Program-made: the position numbers and the translations under genes
The notes under the pieces: generated by a model
What the model saw: only the letters and a program-made list of their open reading frames with translations
What the model was told of the DNA's origin: nothing
The model's database searches: none
Shown here: positions 45,001 through 60,000 of the stretch, piece by piece
Position numbering within the stretch: position 1 is the first letter of the stretch
Layout of the letters: each line of letters starts with the position of its first letter
Source of the DNA: Pseudoalteromonas espejiana DSM 9414
GTDB taxonomy: Bacteria > Pseudomonadota > Gammaproteobacteria > Enterobacterales > Alteromonadaceae
NCBI RefSeq assembly: GCF_002221525.1
Contig: NZ_CP011028.1
Location: 2,739,001-2,803,000 of the forward strand
DNA: 64,000 nt
Direction: 5' to 3'

Positions 45001-48000
45001 GCTGTCGTTAGTGAGTACAGGCGCATCCACACTCACACTTGGTGCGGTGGTATCAATGTTACCGCTGGCGGTAATATCGTTGCTGTTGCCCGCTGCATCG
45101 CTAATAGTCGCTTCGATGCTGTAAGGGCCTTCGGCCAATGCGTTTGGCACTTCGACTGAGAAGTTGCCGCTGACATCCACGGTGGTGGTAAAGGTTTGCT
45201 CGACTCCTAAATCATCTGTAACAGTAAAGGTGATCACGGTGCCTTCTACCGCATCACTGGTGCCACTTAAGGTTGGGGTGACGTCGTTACTTGAACCTGG
45301 GCTGGTTAGCTCAAGCGTTGGGGCTATGGTGTCGACTTCCCCTGCGCCTGTGGCAGTCGCGGCGTTACCCGCTGTATCGCTTACGCTTGCACTTACTGTA
45401 TAACTGCCTTCAGCAAGTACTTGTGAGGCGGCCACACTCCAGGTGCCATTAGCCCCAAGCGTAGTTGTAACCGTATGAGTGACGTTATTACTATCGGTGA
45501 TTTCAACCGTCACGGTGCTGCCTTGCGGTGCATTCGCGGTGCCGGTGATAGTTGGTGTGGTGTCGTTTGTTACGCTCAGCGTATCAACTTCAATCGCTGG
45601 CATGGTGGTATCAATAATACCGGTTTCGGTCGCGCTGCCAATATTCCCTAGGCCATCGCCTACTTCGGCGGTGACCGTGTATTCGCCTTCAGGTAAATCA
45701 CTCGGGGCATCAACACTCCATACACCACCCGTTACGGTCGTATCAACAGTCGTAATATTTCCTGCACTGTCTACAAACGTTAAGCTAATGGTGGTGCCAT
45801 CGGCTGCATCGCTTGTCCCGTTAATGGTTGGCGTGGTGTCGTTGGTATCCACCAAGGCATTAATGCTAATACTTGGCGCAGTGGTATTCAGTGTCGCGGT
45901 TTCACTTAATGTGGTGGTGTTACCAGCGCTGTCGCTCACGCTTGCTTCAATGGTGAGCTCACCATCGCTTAAAGCGTTCGGTACATCCGCTGACCAGCTG
46001 CCATCAGCTTGTACTGTGGCGGTGAAGGTTTCGGTTGTGGTGCCATCGCTGACGCTGATACTAATCACCGTGCCCGCTGGCGCATTGCTGCTTCCGCTGA
46101 TTGTCGGGGTGCTGTCGTTGGTCGCGCCTACGGTATCAAGCACAAGTGTTGGTGCTAAGGTATCAAGGGTGCCCACTTGCACGGCGCCCCCGGTATTGCC
46201 TGCTGCATCGGTAATGCTGGCTTGCACACTGTAACTGCCGTCTGGTAATTCAGGGCTGGTTGCTTGCCAGTTGCCGTCGGCATCGACGGTGGCGGTAATC
46301 GGTGTTTCATCGCCATTACTGTCGGTGATGACAATGTTTACAACGGTGCCTTCAGGCTCTGTTGAGGTACCACTAATAACTGGCGTACTGTCGTTGCCAA
46401 GGCCCAGTGCATCCACGCTCACAATCGGGGTGATGGTATCTACATTACCGCTGCTGTTTGCGGTGGTGTCATTGCCTGCGGCATCGGTAATACTGGCGCT
46501 CACAGTAAAGTCACCTTGTGCGAGCGCACTTGGCACTTCAATGTCCCAGTGGCCATCACTGCCAACGGTGGTAGTGATGGTTTGCACGGCGCCGTCGCTG
46601 TCGGTGACGGTGAGTGTGACCGTGCCACCAATTTCGTTACTGGTGCCTTGCAGTATTGGTGTTAAGTCGTTTACATCACCTACATTTTGTATCGTAAGCG
46701 TTGGTGCTTGCGTGTCGATAATGGTGGTTTCACTCACAGTGGTTTCGTTGCCCACGCTGTCGCGTACGCTCACTTCAATGGTGCTTTCCCCTTCGCTGAG
46801 TGGTGTACTTGGTGTCGCACTCCAATCACCATTTGCATCCACAAGCGCAGTGATGGTTTGTAGGTTGCCATCGCTGTCGGTCACCACAATGGTTACTTGT
46901 GCGCCTTCGCCCGCATCACTTGTGCCACTAATAACAGGGGTGTTGCTGTCGCTTTGTGCGTCAACCTCAACCGTCAGCGTTGGTGGGGTGTTATCAAAGT
47001 CATCTGAGCTTATTGTGCGTGTATTACCCGCTGCATCGGTGGCTGTGGCGATCACAGAGCCCACATCCAGCAAAGAAATATCTAAGCCAATAAGTGACCA
47101 ATTACCATCGGCATCAGTTGTGGTGGTGTAGGTGGCACCAATACCACCGCCAACCAGTTGCTCGGTAATGGTGATTTCACTGCCTGCTGGCAAGTCAGAG
47201 GTACCACTTAAGGTAACTAATAAACCAAGCTCAAAGGTCGGCGTAAAGGCAAGCGCCGGTGGCGTTACATCCACTTCGCCCGTATCGCTGCCTATGCCGG
47301 TGTTGCCCGCCGCATCGGTGATACTGGCGCTAACACTGTAGTTCCCTTCTGCTAAGTCTGTCGCTGGAGTGGCACTCCAGTTACCGTTGATATCGGTTTG
47401 CACATCAATGGTTTGAACTGCGTTGGCCGCATCCGTAAAGGTAACGGTGAGGGTGCTGTTTGGTGCATCACTGGTGCCTGTCACCGTTGGGGTGCTGTCG
47501 TTAGTGAGTATTGGCGCATCCACACTCACACTGGGCGCGGTGGTATCAATGTTACCGCTGGCGGTAATATCGTTGCTGTTGCCCGCTGCATCGCTAATAG
47601 TCGCTTCGATGCTGTAAGGGCCTTCGGCCAATGCGTTTGGCACTTCGACTGAGAAGTTGCCGCTGACATCCACGGTGGTGGTAAAGGTTTGCTCGACTCC
47701 TAAATCATCTGTAACAGTAAAGGTGATCACGGTGCCTTCTACCGCATCACTGGTGCCACTTAAGGTTGGGGTGACGTCGTTACTTGAACCTGGGCTGGTT
47801 AGCTCAAGCGTTGGGGCAATGGTGTCCACTTCCCCTGAGCCAGTTGCTGTTGCTTCATTGCCAGCGGCATCGCTTACGCTTGCACTTACTGTATAACTAC
47901 CTTCAGCAAGGGCTGTTGTAACAGGCACTGACCACGTGCCACTTGCGCCCACTGTGGCGGTAATGGTTTGCGCTGCACCGGCACTGTCTGTCACAACAAT

Positions 48001-51000
48001 TGTGACTTCGCTGCCTTGTGGTGCATCGCTTGTGCCCGAGATAGTCGGTGTTGTGTCATTCCCCACGCCGTTATCTGTAATAGCAAGGCTTGGTGCGGTT
48101 AAGTCAATCTCACCGGTTTCGCTCGCGCTGCCAATATTCCCTAGGCCATCGCCTACTTCGGCGGTGACCGTGTATTCGCCTTCAGGTAAATCACTCGGGG
48201 CATCAACACTCCATACACCACCCGTTACGGTCGTATCAACAGTCGTAATATTTCCTGCACTGTCTACAAACGTTAAGCTAATGGTGGTGCCATCGGCTGC
48301 ATCGCTTGTCCCGTTAATGGTTGGCGTGGTGTCGTTGGTATCCACCAAGGCATTAATGCTAATACTTGGCGCAGTGGTATTCAGTGTCGCGGTTTCACTT
48401 AATGTGGTGGTGTTACCAGCGCTGTCGCTCACGCTTGCTTCAATGGTGAGCTCACCATCGCTTAAGGCGTTCGGTACATCCGCTGACCAGCTGCCATCGG
48501 CTTGTACCGTGGCGGTGAAGGTTTCGGTTGTGGTGCCATCGCTGACGCTGATACTAATCACCGTGCCCGCTGGCGCATTGCTGCTTCCGCTGATTGTCGG
48601 GGTGCTGTCGTTGGTCGCGCCTACGGTATCAAGCACAAGTGTTGGTGCTAAGGTATCAAGGGTGCCCACTTGCACGGCGCCCCCGGTATTGCCTGCTGCA
48701 TCGGTAATGCTGGCTTGCACACTGTAACTGCCGTCTGGTAATTCAGGGCTGGTTGCTTGCCAGTTGCCGTCGGCATCGACGGTGGCGGTAATCGGTGTTT
48801 CATCGCCATTACTGTCGGTGATGACAATGTTTACAACGGTGCCTTCAGGCTCTGTTGAGGTACCACTAATAACTGGCGTACTGTCGTTGCCAAGGCCCAG
48901 TGCATCCACGCTCACAATCGGGGTGATGGTATCTACATTACCGCTGCTGTTTGCGGTGGTGTCATTGCCTGCGGCATCGGTAATACTGGCGCTCACAGTA
49001 AAGTCACCTTGTGCGAGCGCACTTGGCACTTCAATGTCCCAGTGGCCATCACTGCCAACGGTGGTAGTGATGGTTTGCACGGCGCCGTCGCTGTCGGTGA
49101 CGGTGAGTGTGACCGTGCCACCAATTTCGTTACTGGTGCCTTGCAGTATTGGTGTTAAGTCGTTTACATCACCTACATTTTGTATCGTAAGCGTTGGTGC
49201 TTGCGTGTCGATAATGGTGGTTTCACTCACAGTGGTTTCGTTGCCCACGCTGTCGCGTACGCTCACTTCAATGGTGCTTTCCCCTTCGCTGAGTGGTGTA
49301 CTTGGTGTCGCACTCCAATCACCATTTGCATCCACAAGCGCAGTGATGGTTTGTAGGTTGCCATCGCTGTCGGTCACCACAATGGTTACTTGTGCGCCTT
49401 CGCCCGCATCACTTGTGCCACTAATAACAGGGGTGTTGCTGTCGCTTTGTGCGTCAACCTCAACCGTCAGCGTTGGTGGGGTGTTATCAAAGTCATCTGA
49501 GCTTATTGTGCGTGTATTACCCGCTGCATCGGTGGCTGTGGCGATCACAGAGCCCACATCCAGCAAAGAAATATCTAAGCCAATAAGTGACCAATTACCA
49601 TCGGCATCAGTTGTGGTGGTGTAGGTGGCACCAATACCACCGCCAACCAGTTGCTCGGTAATGGTGATTTCACTGCCTGCTGGCAAGTCAGAGGTACCAC
49701 TTAAGGTAACTAATAAACCAAGCTCAAAGGTCGGCGTAAAGGCAAGCGCCGGTGGCGTTACATCCACTTCGCCCGTATCGCTGCCTATGCCGGTGTTGCC
49801 CGCCGCATCGGTGATACTGGCGCTAACACTGTAGTTCCCTTCTGCTAAGTCTGTCGCTGGAGTGGCACTCCAGTTACCGTTGATATCGGTTTGCACATCA
49901 ATGGTTTGAACTGCGTTGGCCGCATCCGTAAAGGTAACGGTGAGGGTGCTGTTTGGTGCATCACTGGTGCCTGTCACCGTTGGGGTGCTGTCGTTAGTGA
50001 GTATTGGCGCATCCACACTCACACTGGGCGCGGTGGTATCAATGTTACCGCTGGCGGTAATATCGTTGCTGTTGCCCGCTGCATCGCTAATAGTCGCTTC
50101 GATGCTGTAAGGGCCTTCGGCCAATGCGTTTGGCACTTCGACTGAGAAGTTGCCGCTGACATCCACGGTGGTGGTAAAGGTTTGCTCGACTCCTAAATCA
50201 TCTGTAACAGTAAAGGTGATCACGGTGCCTTCTACCGCATCACTGGTGCCACTTAAGGTTGGGGTGACGTCGTTACTTGAACCTGGGCTGGTTAGCTCAA
50301 GCGTTGGGGCAATGGTGTCCACTTCCCCTGAGCCAGTTGCTGTTGCTTCATTGCCAGCGGCATCGCTTACGCTTGCACTTACTGTATAACTACCTTCAGC
50401 AAGGGCTGTTGTAACAGGCACTGACCACGTGCCACTTGCGCCCACTGTGGCGGTAATGGTTTGCGCTGCACCGGCACTGTCTGTCACAACAATTGTGACT
50501 TCGCTGCCTTGTGGTGCATCGCTTGTGCCCGAGATAGTCGGTGTTGTGTCATTCCCCACGCCGTTATCTGTAATAGCAAGGCTTGGTGCGGTTAAGTCAA
50601 TCTCACCGGTTTCGCTCGCGCTGCCAATATTCCCTAGGCCATCGCCTACTTCGGCGGTGACCGTGTATTCGCCTTCAGCTAAATCACTCGGGGCATCAAC
50701 ACTCCATACACCACCCGTTACGGTCGTATCAACAGTCGTAATATTTCCTGCACTGTCTACAAACGTTAAGCTAATGGTGGTGCCATCGGCTGCATCGCTT
50801 GTCCCGTTAATGGTTGGCGTGGTGTCGTTGGTATCCACCAAGGCATTAATGCTAATACTTGGCGCAGTGGTATTCAGTGTCGCGGTTTCACTTAATGTGG
50901 TGGTGTTACCAGCGCTGTCGCTCACGCTTGCTTCAATGGTGAGCTCACCATCGCTTAAAGCGTTCGGTACATCCGCTGACCAGCTGCCATCAGCTTGTAC

Positions 51001-54000
51001 TGTGGCGGTGAAGGTTTCGGTTGTGGTGCCATCGCTGACGCTGATACTAATCACCGTGCCCGCTGGCGCATTGCTGCTTCCGCTGATTGTCGGGGTGCTG
51101 TCGTTGGTCGCGCCTACGGTATCAAGCACAAGTGTTGGTGCTAAGGTATCAAGGGTGCCCACTTGCACGGCGCCCCCGGTATTGCCTGCTGCATCGGTAA
51201 TGCTGGCTTGCACACTGTAACTGCCGTCTGGTAATTCAGGGCTGGTTGCTTGCCAGTTGCCGTCGGCATCGACGGTGGCGGTAATCGGTGTTTCATCGCC
51301 ATTACTGTCGGTGATGACAATGTTTACAACGGTGCCTTCAGGCTCTGTTGAGGTACCACTAATAACTGGCGTACTGTCGTTGCCAAGGCCCAGTGCATCC
51401 ACGCTCACAATCGGGGTGATGGTATCTACATTACCGCTGCTGTTTGCGGTGGTGTCATTGCCTGCGGCATCGGTAATACTGGCGCTCACAGTAAAGTCAC
51501 CTTGTGCGAGCGCACTTGGCACTTCAATGTCCCAGTGGCCATCACTGCCAACGGTGGTAGTGATGGTTTGCACGGCGCCGTCGCTGTCGGTGACGGTGAG
51601 TGTGACCGTGCCACCAATTTCGTTACTGGTGCCTTGCAGTATTGGTGTTAAGTCGTTTACATCACCTACATTTTGTATCGTAAGCGTTGGTGCTTGCGTG
51701 TCGATAATGGTGGTTTCACTCACAGTGGTTTCGTTGCCCACGCTGTCGCGTACGCTCACTTCAATGGTGCTTTCCCCTTCGCTGAGTGGTGTACTTGGTG
51801 TCGCACTCCAATCACCATTTGCATCCACAAGCGCAGTGATGGTTTGTAGGTTGCCATCGCTGTCGGTCACCACAATGGTTACTTGTGCGCCTTCGCCCGC
51901 ATCACTTGTGCCACTAATAACAGGGGTGTTGCTGTCGCTTTGTGCGTCAACCTCAACCGTCAGCGTTGGTGGGGTGTTATCAAAGTCATCTGAGCTTATT
52001 GTGCGTGTATTACCCGCTGCATCGGTGGCTGTGGCGATCACAGAGCCCACATCCAGCAAAGAAATATCTAAGCCAATAAGTGACCAATTACCATCGGCAT
52101 CAGTTGTGGTGGTGTAGGTGGCACCAATACCACCGCCAACCAGTTGCTCGGTAATGGTGATTTCACTGCCTGCTGGCAAGTCAGAGGTACCACTTAAGGT
52201 AACTAATAAACCAAGCTCAAAGGTCGGCGTAAAGGCAAGCGCCGGTGGCGTTACATCCACTTCGCCCGTATCGCTGCCTATGCCGGTGTTGCCCGCCGCA
52301 TCGGTGATACTGGCGCTAACACTGTAGTTCCCTTCTGCTAAGTCTGTCGCTGGAGTGGCACTCCAGTTACCGTTGATATCGGTTTGCACATCAATGGTTT
52401 GAACTGCGTTGGCCGCATCCGTAAAGGTAACGGTGAGGGTGCTGTTTGGTGCATCACTGGTGCCTGTCACCGTTGGGGTGCTGTCGTTAGTGAGTATTGG
52501 CGCATCCACACTCACACTGGGCGCGGTGGTATCAATGTTACCGCTGGCGGTAATATCGTTGCTGTTGCCCGCTGCATCGCTAATAGTCGCTTCGATGCTG
52601 TAAGGGCCTTCGGCCAATGCGTTTGGCACTTCGACTGAGAAGTTGCCGCTGACATCCACGGTGGTGGTAAAGGTTTGCTCGACTCCTAAATCATCTGTAA
52701 CAGTAAAGGTGATCACGGTGCCTTCTACCGCATCACTGGTGCCACTTAAGGTTGGGGTGACGTCGTTACTTGAACCTGGGCTGGTTAGCTCAAGCGTTGG
52801 GGCAATGGTGTCCACTTCCCCTGAGCCAGTTGCTGTTGCTTCATTGCCAGCGGCATCGCTTACGCTTGCACTTACTGTATAACTACCTTCAGCAAGGGCT
52901 GTTGTAACAGGCACTGACCACGTGCCACTTGCGCCCACTGTGGCGGTAATGGTTTGCGCTGCACCGGCACTGTCTGTCACAACAATTGTGACTTCGCTGC
53001 CTTGTGGTGCATCGCTTGTGCCCGAGATAGTCGGTGTTGTGTCATTCCCCACGCCGTTATCTGTAATAGCAAGGCTTGGTGCGGTTAAGTCAATCTCACC
53101 GGTTTCGCTCGCGCTGCCAATATTCCCTAGGCCATCGCCTACTTCGGCGGTGACCGTGTATTCGCCTTCAGCTAAATCACTCGGGGCATCAACACTCCAT
53201 ACACCACCCGTTACGGTCGTATCAACAGTCGTAATATTTCCTGCACTGTCTACAAACGTTAAGCTAATGGTGGTGCCATCGGCTGCATCGCTTGTCCCGT
53301 TAATGGTTGGCGTGGTGTCGTTGGTATCCACCAAGGCATTAATGCTAATACTTGGCGCAGTGGTATTCAGTGTCGCGGTTTCACTTAATGTGGTGGTGTT
53401 ACCAGCGCTGTCGCTCACGCTTGCTTCAATGGTGAGCTCACCATCGCTTAAGGCGTTCGGTACATCCGCTGACCAGCTGCCATCAGCTTGTACTGTGGCG
53501 GTGAAGGTTTCGGTTGTGGTGCCATCGCTGACGCTGATACTAATCACCGTGCCCGCTGGCGCATTGCTGCTTCCGCTGATTGTCGGGGTGCTGTCGTTGG
53601 TCGCGCCTACGGTATCAAGCACAAGTGTTGGTGCTAAGGTATCAAGGGTGCCCACTTGCACGGCGCCCCCGGTATTGCCTGCTGCATCGGTAATGCTGGC
53701 TTGCACACTGTAACTGCCGTCTGGTAATTCAGGGCTGGTTGCTTGCCAGTTGCCGTCGGCATCGACGGTGGCGGTAATCGGTGTTTCATCGCCATTACTG
53801 TCGGTGATGACAATGTTTACAACGGTGCCTTCAGGCTCTGTTGAGGTACCACTAATAACTGGCGTACTGTCGTTGCCAAGGCCCAGTGCATCCACGCTCA
53901 CAATCGGGGTGATGGTATCTACATTACCGCTGCTGTTTGCGGTGGTGTCATTGCCTGCGGCATCGGTAATACTGGCGCTCACAGTAAAGTCACCTTGTGC

Positions 54001-57000
54001 GAGCGCACTTGGCACTTCAATGTCCCAGTGGCCATCACTGCCAACGGTGGTAGTGATGGTTTGCACGGCGCCGTCGCTGTCGGTGACGGTGAGTGTGACC
54101 GTGCCACCAATTTCGTTACTGGTGCCTTGCAGTATTGGTGTTAAGTCGTTTACATCACCTACATTTTGTATCGTAAGCGTTGGTGCTTGCGTGTCGATAA
54201 TGGTGGTTTCACTCACAGTGGTTTCGTTGCCCACGCTGTCGCGTACGCTCACTTCAATGGTGCTTTCCCCTTCGCTGAGTGGTGTACTTGGTGTCGCACT
54301 CCAATCACCATTTGCATCCACAAGCGCAGTGATGGTTTGTAGGTTGCCATCGCTGTCGGTCACCACAATGGTTACTTGTGCGCCTTCGCCCGCATCACTT
54401 GTGCCACTAATAACAGGGGTGTTGCTGTCGCTTTGTGCGTCAACCTCAACCGTCAGCGTTGGTGGGGTGTTATCAAAGTCATCTGAGCTTATTGTGCGTG
54501 TATTACCCGCTGCATCGGTGGCTGTGGCGATCACAGAGCCCACATCCAGCAAAGAAATATCTAAGCCAATAAGTGACCAATTACCATCGGCATCAGTTGT
54601 GGTGGTGTAGGTGGCACCAATACCACCGCCAACCAGTTGCTCGGTAATGGTGATTTCACTGCCTGCTGGCAAGTCAGAGGTACCACTTAAGGTAACTAAT
54701 AAACCAAGCTCAAAGGTCGGCGTAAAGGCAAGCGCCGGTGGCGTTACATCCACTTCGCCCGTATCGCTGCCTATGCCGGTGTTGCCCGCCGCATCGGTGA
54801 TACTGGCGCTAACACTGTAGTTCCCTTCTGCTAAGTCTGTCGCTGGAGTGGCACTCCAGTTACCGTTGATATCGGTTTGCACATCAATGGTTTGAACTGC
54901 GTTGGCCGCATCCGTAAAGGTAACGGTGAGGGTGCTGTTTGGTGCATCACTGGTGCCTGTCACCGTTGGGGTGCTGTCGTTAGTGAGTATTGGCGCATCC
55001 ACACTCACACTGGGCGCGGTGGTATCAATGTTACCGCTGGCGGTAATATCGTTGCTGTTGCCCGCTGCATCGCTAATAGTCGCTTCGATGCTGTAAGGGC
55101 CTTCGGCCAATGCGTTTGGCACTTCGACTGAGAAGTTGCCGCTGACATCCACGGTGGTGGTAAAGGTTTGCTCGACTCCTAAATCATCTGTAACAGTAAA
55201 GGTGATCACGGTGCCTTCTACCGCATCACTGGTGCCACTTAAGGTTGGGGTGACGTCGTTACTTGAACCTGGGCTGGTTAGCTCAAGCGTTGGGGCAATG
55301 GTGTCCACTTCCCCTGAGCCAGTTGCTGTTGCTTCATTGCCAGCGGCATCGCTTACGCTTGCACTTACTGTATAACTACCTTCAGCAAGGGCTGTTGTAA
55401 CAGGCACTGACCACGTGCCACTTGCGCCCACTGTGGCGGTAATGGTTTGCGCTGCACCGGCACTGTCTGTCACAACAATTGTGACTTCGCTGCCTTGTGG
55501 TGCATCGCTTGTGCCCGAGATAGTCGGTGTTGTGTCATTCCCCACGCCGTTATCTGTAATAGCAAGGCTTGGTGCGGTTAAGTCAATCTCACCGGTTTCG
55601 CTCGCGCTGCCAATATTCCCTAGGCCATCGCCTACTTCGGCGGTGACCGTGTATTCGCCTTCAGCTAAATCACTCGGGGCATCAACACTCCATACACCAC
55701 CCGTTACGGTCGTATCAACAGTCGTAATATTTCCTGCACTGTCTACAAACGTTAAGCTAATGGTGGTGCCATCGGCTGCATCGCTTGTCCCGTTAATGGT
55801 TGGCGTGGTGTCGTTGGTATCCACCAAGGCATTAATGCTAATACTTGGCGCAGTGGTATTCAGTGTCGCGGTTTCACTTAATGTGGTGGTGTTACCAGCG
55901 CTGTCGCTCACGCTTGCTTCAATGGTGAGCTCACCATCGCTTAAAGCGTTCGGTACATCCGCTGACCAGCTGCCATCAGCTTGTACTGTGGCGGTGAAGG
56001 TTTCGGTTGTGGTGCCATCGCTGACGCTGATACTAATCACCGTGCCCGCTGGCGCATTGCTGCTTCCGCTGATTGTCGGGGTGCTGTCGTTGGTCGCGCC
56101 TACGGTATCAAGCACAAGTGTTGGTGCTAAGGTATCAAGGGTGCCCACTTGCACGGCGCCCCCGGTATTGCCTGCTGCATCGGTAATGCTGGCTTGCACA
56201 CTGTAACTGCCGTCTGGTAATTCAGGGCTGGTTGCTTGCCAGTTGCCGTCGGCATCGACGGTGGCGGTAATCGGTGTTTCATCGCCATTACTGTCGGTGA
56301 TGACAATGTTTACAACGGTGCCTTCAGGCTCTGTTGAGGTACCACTAATAACTGGCGTACTGTCGTTGCCAAGGCCCAGTGCATCCACGCTCACAATCGG
56401 GGTGATGGTATCTACATTACCGCTGCTGTTTGCGGTGGTGTCATTGCCTGCGGCATCGGTAATACTGGCGCTCACAGTAAAGTCACCTTGTGCGAGCGCA
56501 CTTGGCACTTCAATGTCCCAGTGGCCATCACTGCCAACGGTGGTAGTGATGGTTTGCACGGCGCCGTCGCTGTCGGTGACGGTGAGTGTGACCGTGCCAC
56601 CAATTTCGTTACTGGTGCCTTGCAGTATTGGTGTTAAGTCGTTTACATCACCTACATTTTGTATCGTAAGCGTTGGTGCTTGCGTGTCGATAATGGTGGT
56701 TTCACTCACAGTGGTTTCGTTGCCCACGCTGTCGCGTACGCTCACTTCAATGGTGCTTTCCCCTTCGCTGAGTGGTGTACTTGGTGTCGCACTCCAATCA
56801 CCATTTGCATCCACAAGCGCAGTGATGGTTTGTAGGTTGCCATCGCTGTCGGTCACCACAATGGTTACTTGTGCGCCTTCGCCCGCATCACTTGTGCCAC
56901 TAATAACAGGGGTGTTGCTGTCGCTTTGTGCGTCAACCTCAACCGTCAGCGTTGGTGGGGTGTTATCAAAGTCATCTGAGCTTATTGTGCGTGTATTACC

Positions 57001-60000
57001 CGCTGCATCGGTGGCTGTGGCGATCACAGAGCCCACATCCAGCAAAGAAATATCTAAGCCAATAAGTGACCAATTACCATCGGCATCAGTTGTGGTGGTG
57101 TAGGTGGCACCAATACCACCGCCAACCAGTTGCTCGGTAATGGTGATTTCACTGCCTGCTGGCAAGTCAGAGGTACCACTTAAGGTAACCAATAAACCAA
57201 GCTCAAAGGTCGGTGTAAAGGCAAGCGCCGGTGGCGTTACATCCACTTCGCCCGTATCGCTGCCTATGCCGGTGTTGCCCGCCGCATCGGTGATGCTGGC
57301 GCTAACACTGTAGTTCCCTTCTGCTAAGTCTGTCGCTGGAGTGGCACTCCAGTTACCGTTGATATCGGTTTGTACATCAATGGTTTGAACTGCATTGGCC
57401 GCATCCGTAAAGGTAACGGTGAGGGTGCTGTTTGGTGCATCACTGGTGCCTGTCACCGTTGGGGTGCTGTCGTTAGTGAGTATTGGCGCATCCACACTCA
57501 CACTGGGCGCGGTGGTATCAATGTTACCGCTGGCGGTAATATCGTTGCTGTTGCCCGCTGCATCGCTAATAGTCGCTTCGATGCTGTAAGGGCCTTCGGC
57601 CAATGCGTTTGGCACTTCGACTGAGAAGTTGCCGCTGACATCCACGGTGGTGGTAAAGGTTTGCTCGACTCCTAAATCATCTGTAACAGTAAAGGTGATC
57701 ACGGTGCCTTCTACCGCATCACTGGTGCCACTTAAGGTTGGGGTGACGTCGTTACTTGAACCTGGGCTGGTTAGCTCAAGCGTTGGGGCAATGGTGTCCA
57801 CTTCCCCTGAGCCAGTTGCTGTTGCTTCATTGCCAGCGGCATCGCTTACGCTTGCACTTACTGTATAACTGCCTTCAGCAAGTACTTGTGAGGCGGCCAC
57901 ACTCCAGGTGCCATTAGCCCCAAGCGTAGTTGTAACCGTATGAGTGACGTTATTACTATCGGTGATTTCAACCGTCACGGTGCTGCCTTGCGGTGCATTC
58001 GCGGTGCCGGTGATAGTTGGTGTGGTGTCGTTTGTTACGCTCAGCGTATCAACTTCAATCGCTGGCATGGTGGTATCAATAATACCGGTTTCGGTCGCGC
58101 TGCCAATATTCCCTAGGCCATCGCCTACTTCGGCGGTGACCGTGTATTCGCCTTCAGCTAAATCACTCGGGGCATCAACACTCCATACACCACCCGTTAC
58201 GGTCGTATCAACAGTCGTAATATTTCCTGCACTGTCTACAAACGTTAAGCTAATGGTGGTGCCATCGGCTGCATCGCTTGTCCCGTTAATGGTTGGCGTG
58301 GTGTCGTTGGTATCCACCAAGGCATTAATACTAATGCTTGGCGCAGTGGTATTCAGTGTCGCGGTTTCACTTAATGTGGTGGTGTTACCAGCGCTGTCGC
58401 TCACGCTTGCTTCAATGGTGAGCTCACCATCGCTTAAAGCGTTCGGTACATCCGCTGACCAGCTGCCATCAGCTTGTACTGTGGCGGTGAAGGTTTCGGT
58501 TGTGGTGCCATCGCTGACGCTGATACTAATCACCGTGCCCGCTGGCGCATTGCTGCTTCCGCTGATTGTCGGGGTGCTGTCGTTGGTCGCGCCTACGGTA
58601 TCAAGCACAAGTGTTGGTGCTAAGGTATCAAGGGTGCCCACTTGCACGGCGCCCCCGGTATTGCCTGCTGCATCGGTAATGCTGGCTTGCACACTGTAAC
58701 TGCCGTCTGGTAATTCAGGGCTGGTTGCTTGCCAGTTGCCGTCGGCATCGACGGTGGCGGTAATCGGTGTTTCATCGCCATTACTGTCGGTGATGACAAT
58801 GTTTACAACGGTGCCTTCAGGCTCTGTTGAGGTACCACTAATAACTGGCGTACTGTCGTTGCCAAGGCCCAGTGCATCCACGCTCACAATCGGGGTGATG
58901 GTATCTACATTACCGCTGCTGTTTGCGGTGGTGTCATTGCCTGCGGCATCGGTAATACTGGCGCTCACAGTAAAGTCACCTTGTGCGAGCGCACTTGGCA
59001 CTTCAATGTCCCAGTGGCCATCACTGCCAACGGTGGTAGTGATGGTTTGCACGGCGCCGTCGCTGTCGGTGACGGTGAGTGTGACCGTGCCACCAATTTC
59101 GTTACTGGTGCCTTGCAGTATTGGTGTTAAGTCGTTTACATCACCTACATTTTGTATCGTAAGCGTTGGTGCTTGCGTGTCGATAATGGTGGTTTCACTC
59201 ACAGTGGTTTCGTTGCCCACGCTGTCGCGTACGCTCACTTCAATGGTGCTTTCCCCTTCGCTGAGTGGTGTACTTGGTGTCGCACTCCAATCACCATTTG
59301 CATCCACAAGCGCAGTGATGGTTTGTAGGTTGCCATCGCTGTCGGTCACCACAATGGTTACTTGTGCGCCTTCGCCCGCATCACTTGTGCCACTAATAAC
59401 AGGGGTGTTGCTGTCGCTTTGTGCGTCAACCTCAACCGTCAGCGTTGGTGGGGTGTTATCAAAGTCATCTGAGCTTATTGTGCGTGTATTACCCGCTGCA
59501 TCGGTGGCTGTGGCGATCACAGAGCCCACATCCAGCAAAGAAATATCTAAGCCAATAAGTGACCAATTACCATCGGCATCAGTTGTGGTGGTGTAGGTGG
59601 CACCAATACCACCGCCAACCAGTTGCTCGGTAATGGTGATTTCACTGCCTGCTGGCAAGTCAGAGGTACCACTTAAGGTAACTAATAAACCAAGCTCAAA
59701 GGTCGGCGTAAAGGCAAGCGCCGGTGGCGTTACATCCACTTCGCCCGTATCGCTGCCTATGCCGGTGTTGCCCGCCGCATCGGTGATACTGGCGCTAACA
59801 CTGTAGTTCCCTTCTGCTAAGTCTGTCGCTGGAGTGGCACTCCAGTTACCGTTGATATCGGTTTGCACATCAATGGTTTGAACTGCGTTGGCCGCATCCG
59901 TAAAGGTAACGGTGAGGGTGCTGTTTGGTGCATCACTGGTGCCTGTCACCGTTGGGGTGCTGTCGTTAGTGAGTATTGGCGCATCCACACTCACACTGGG

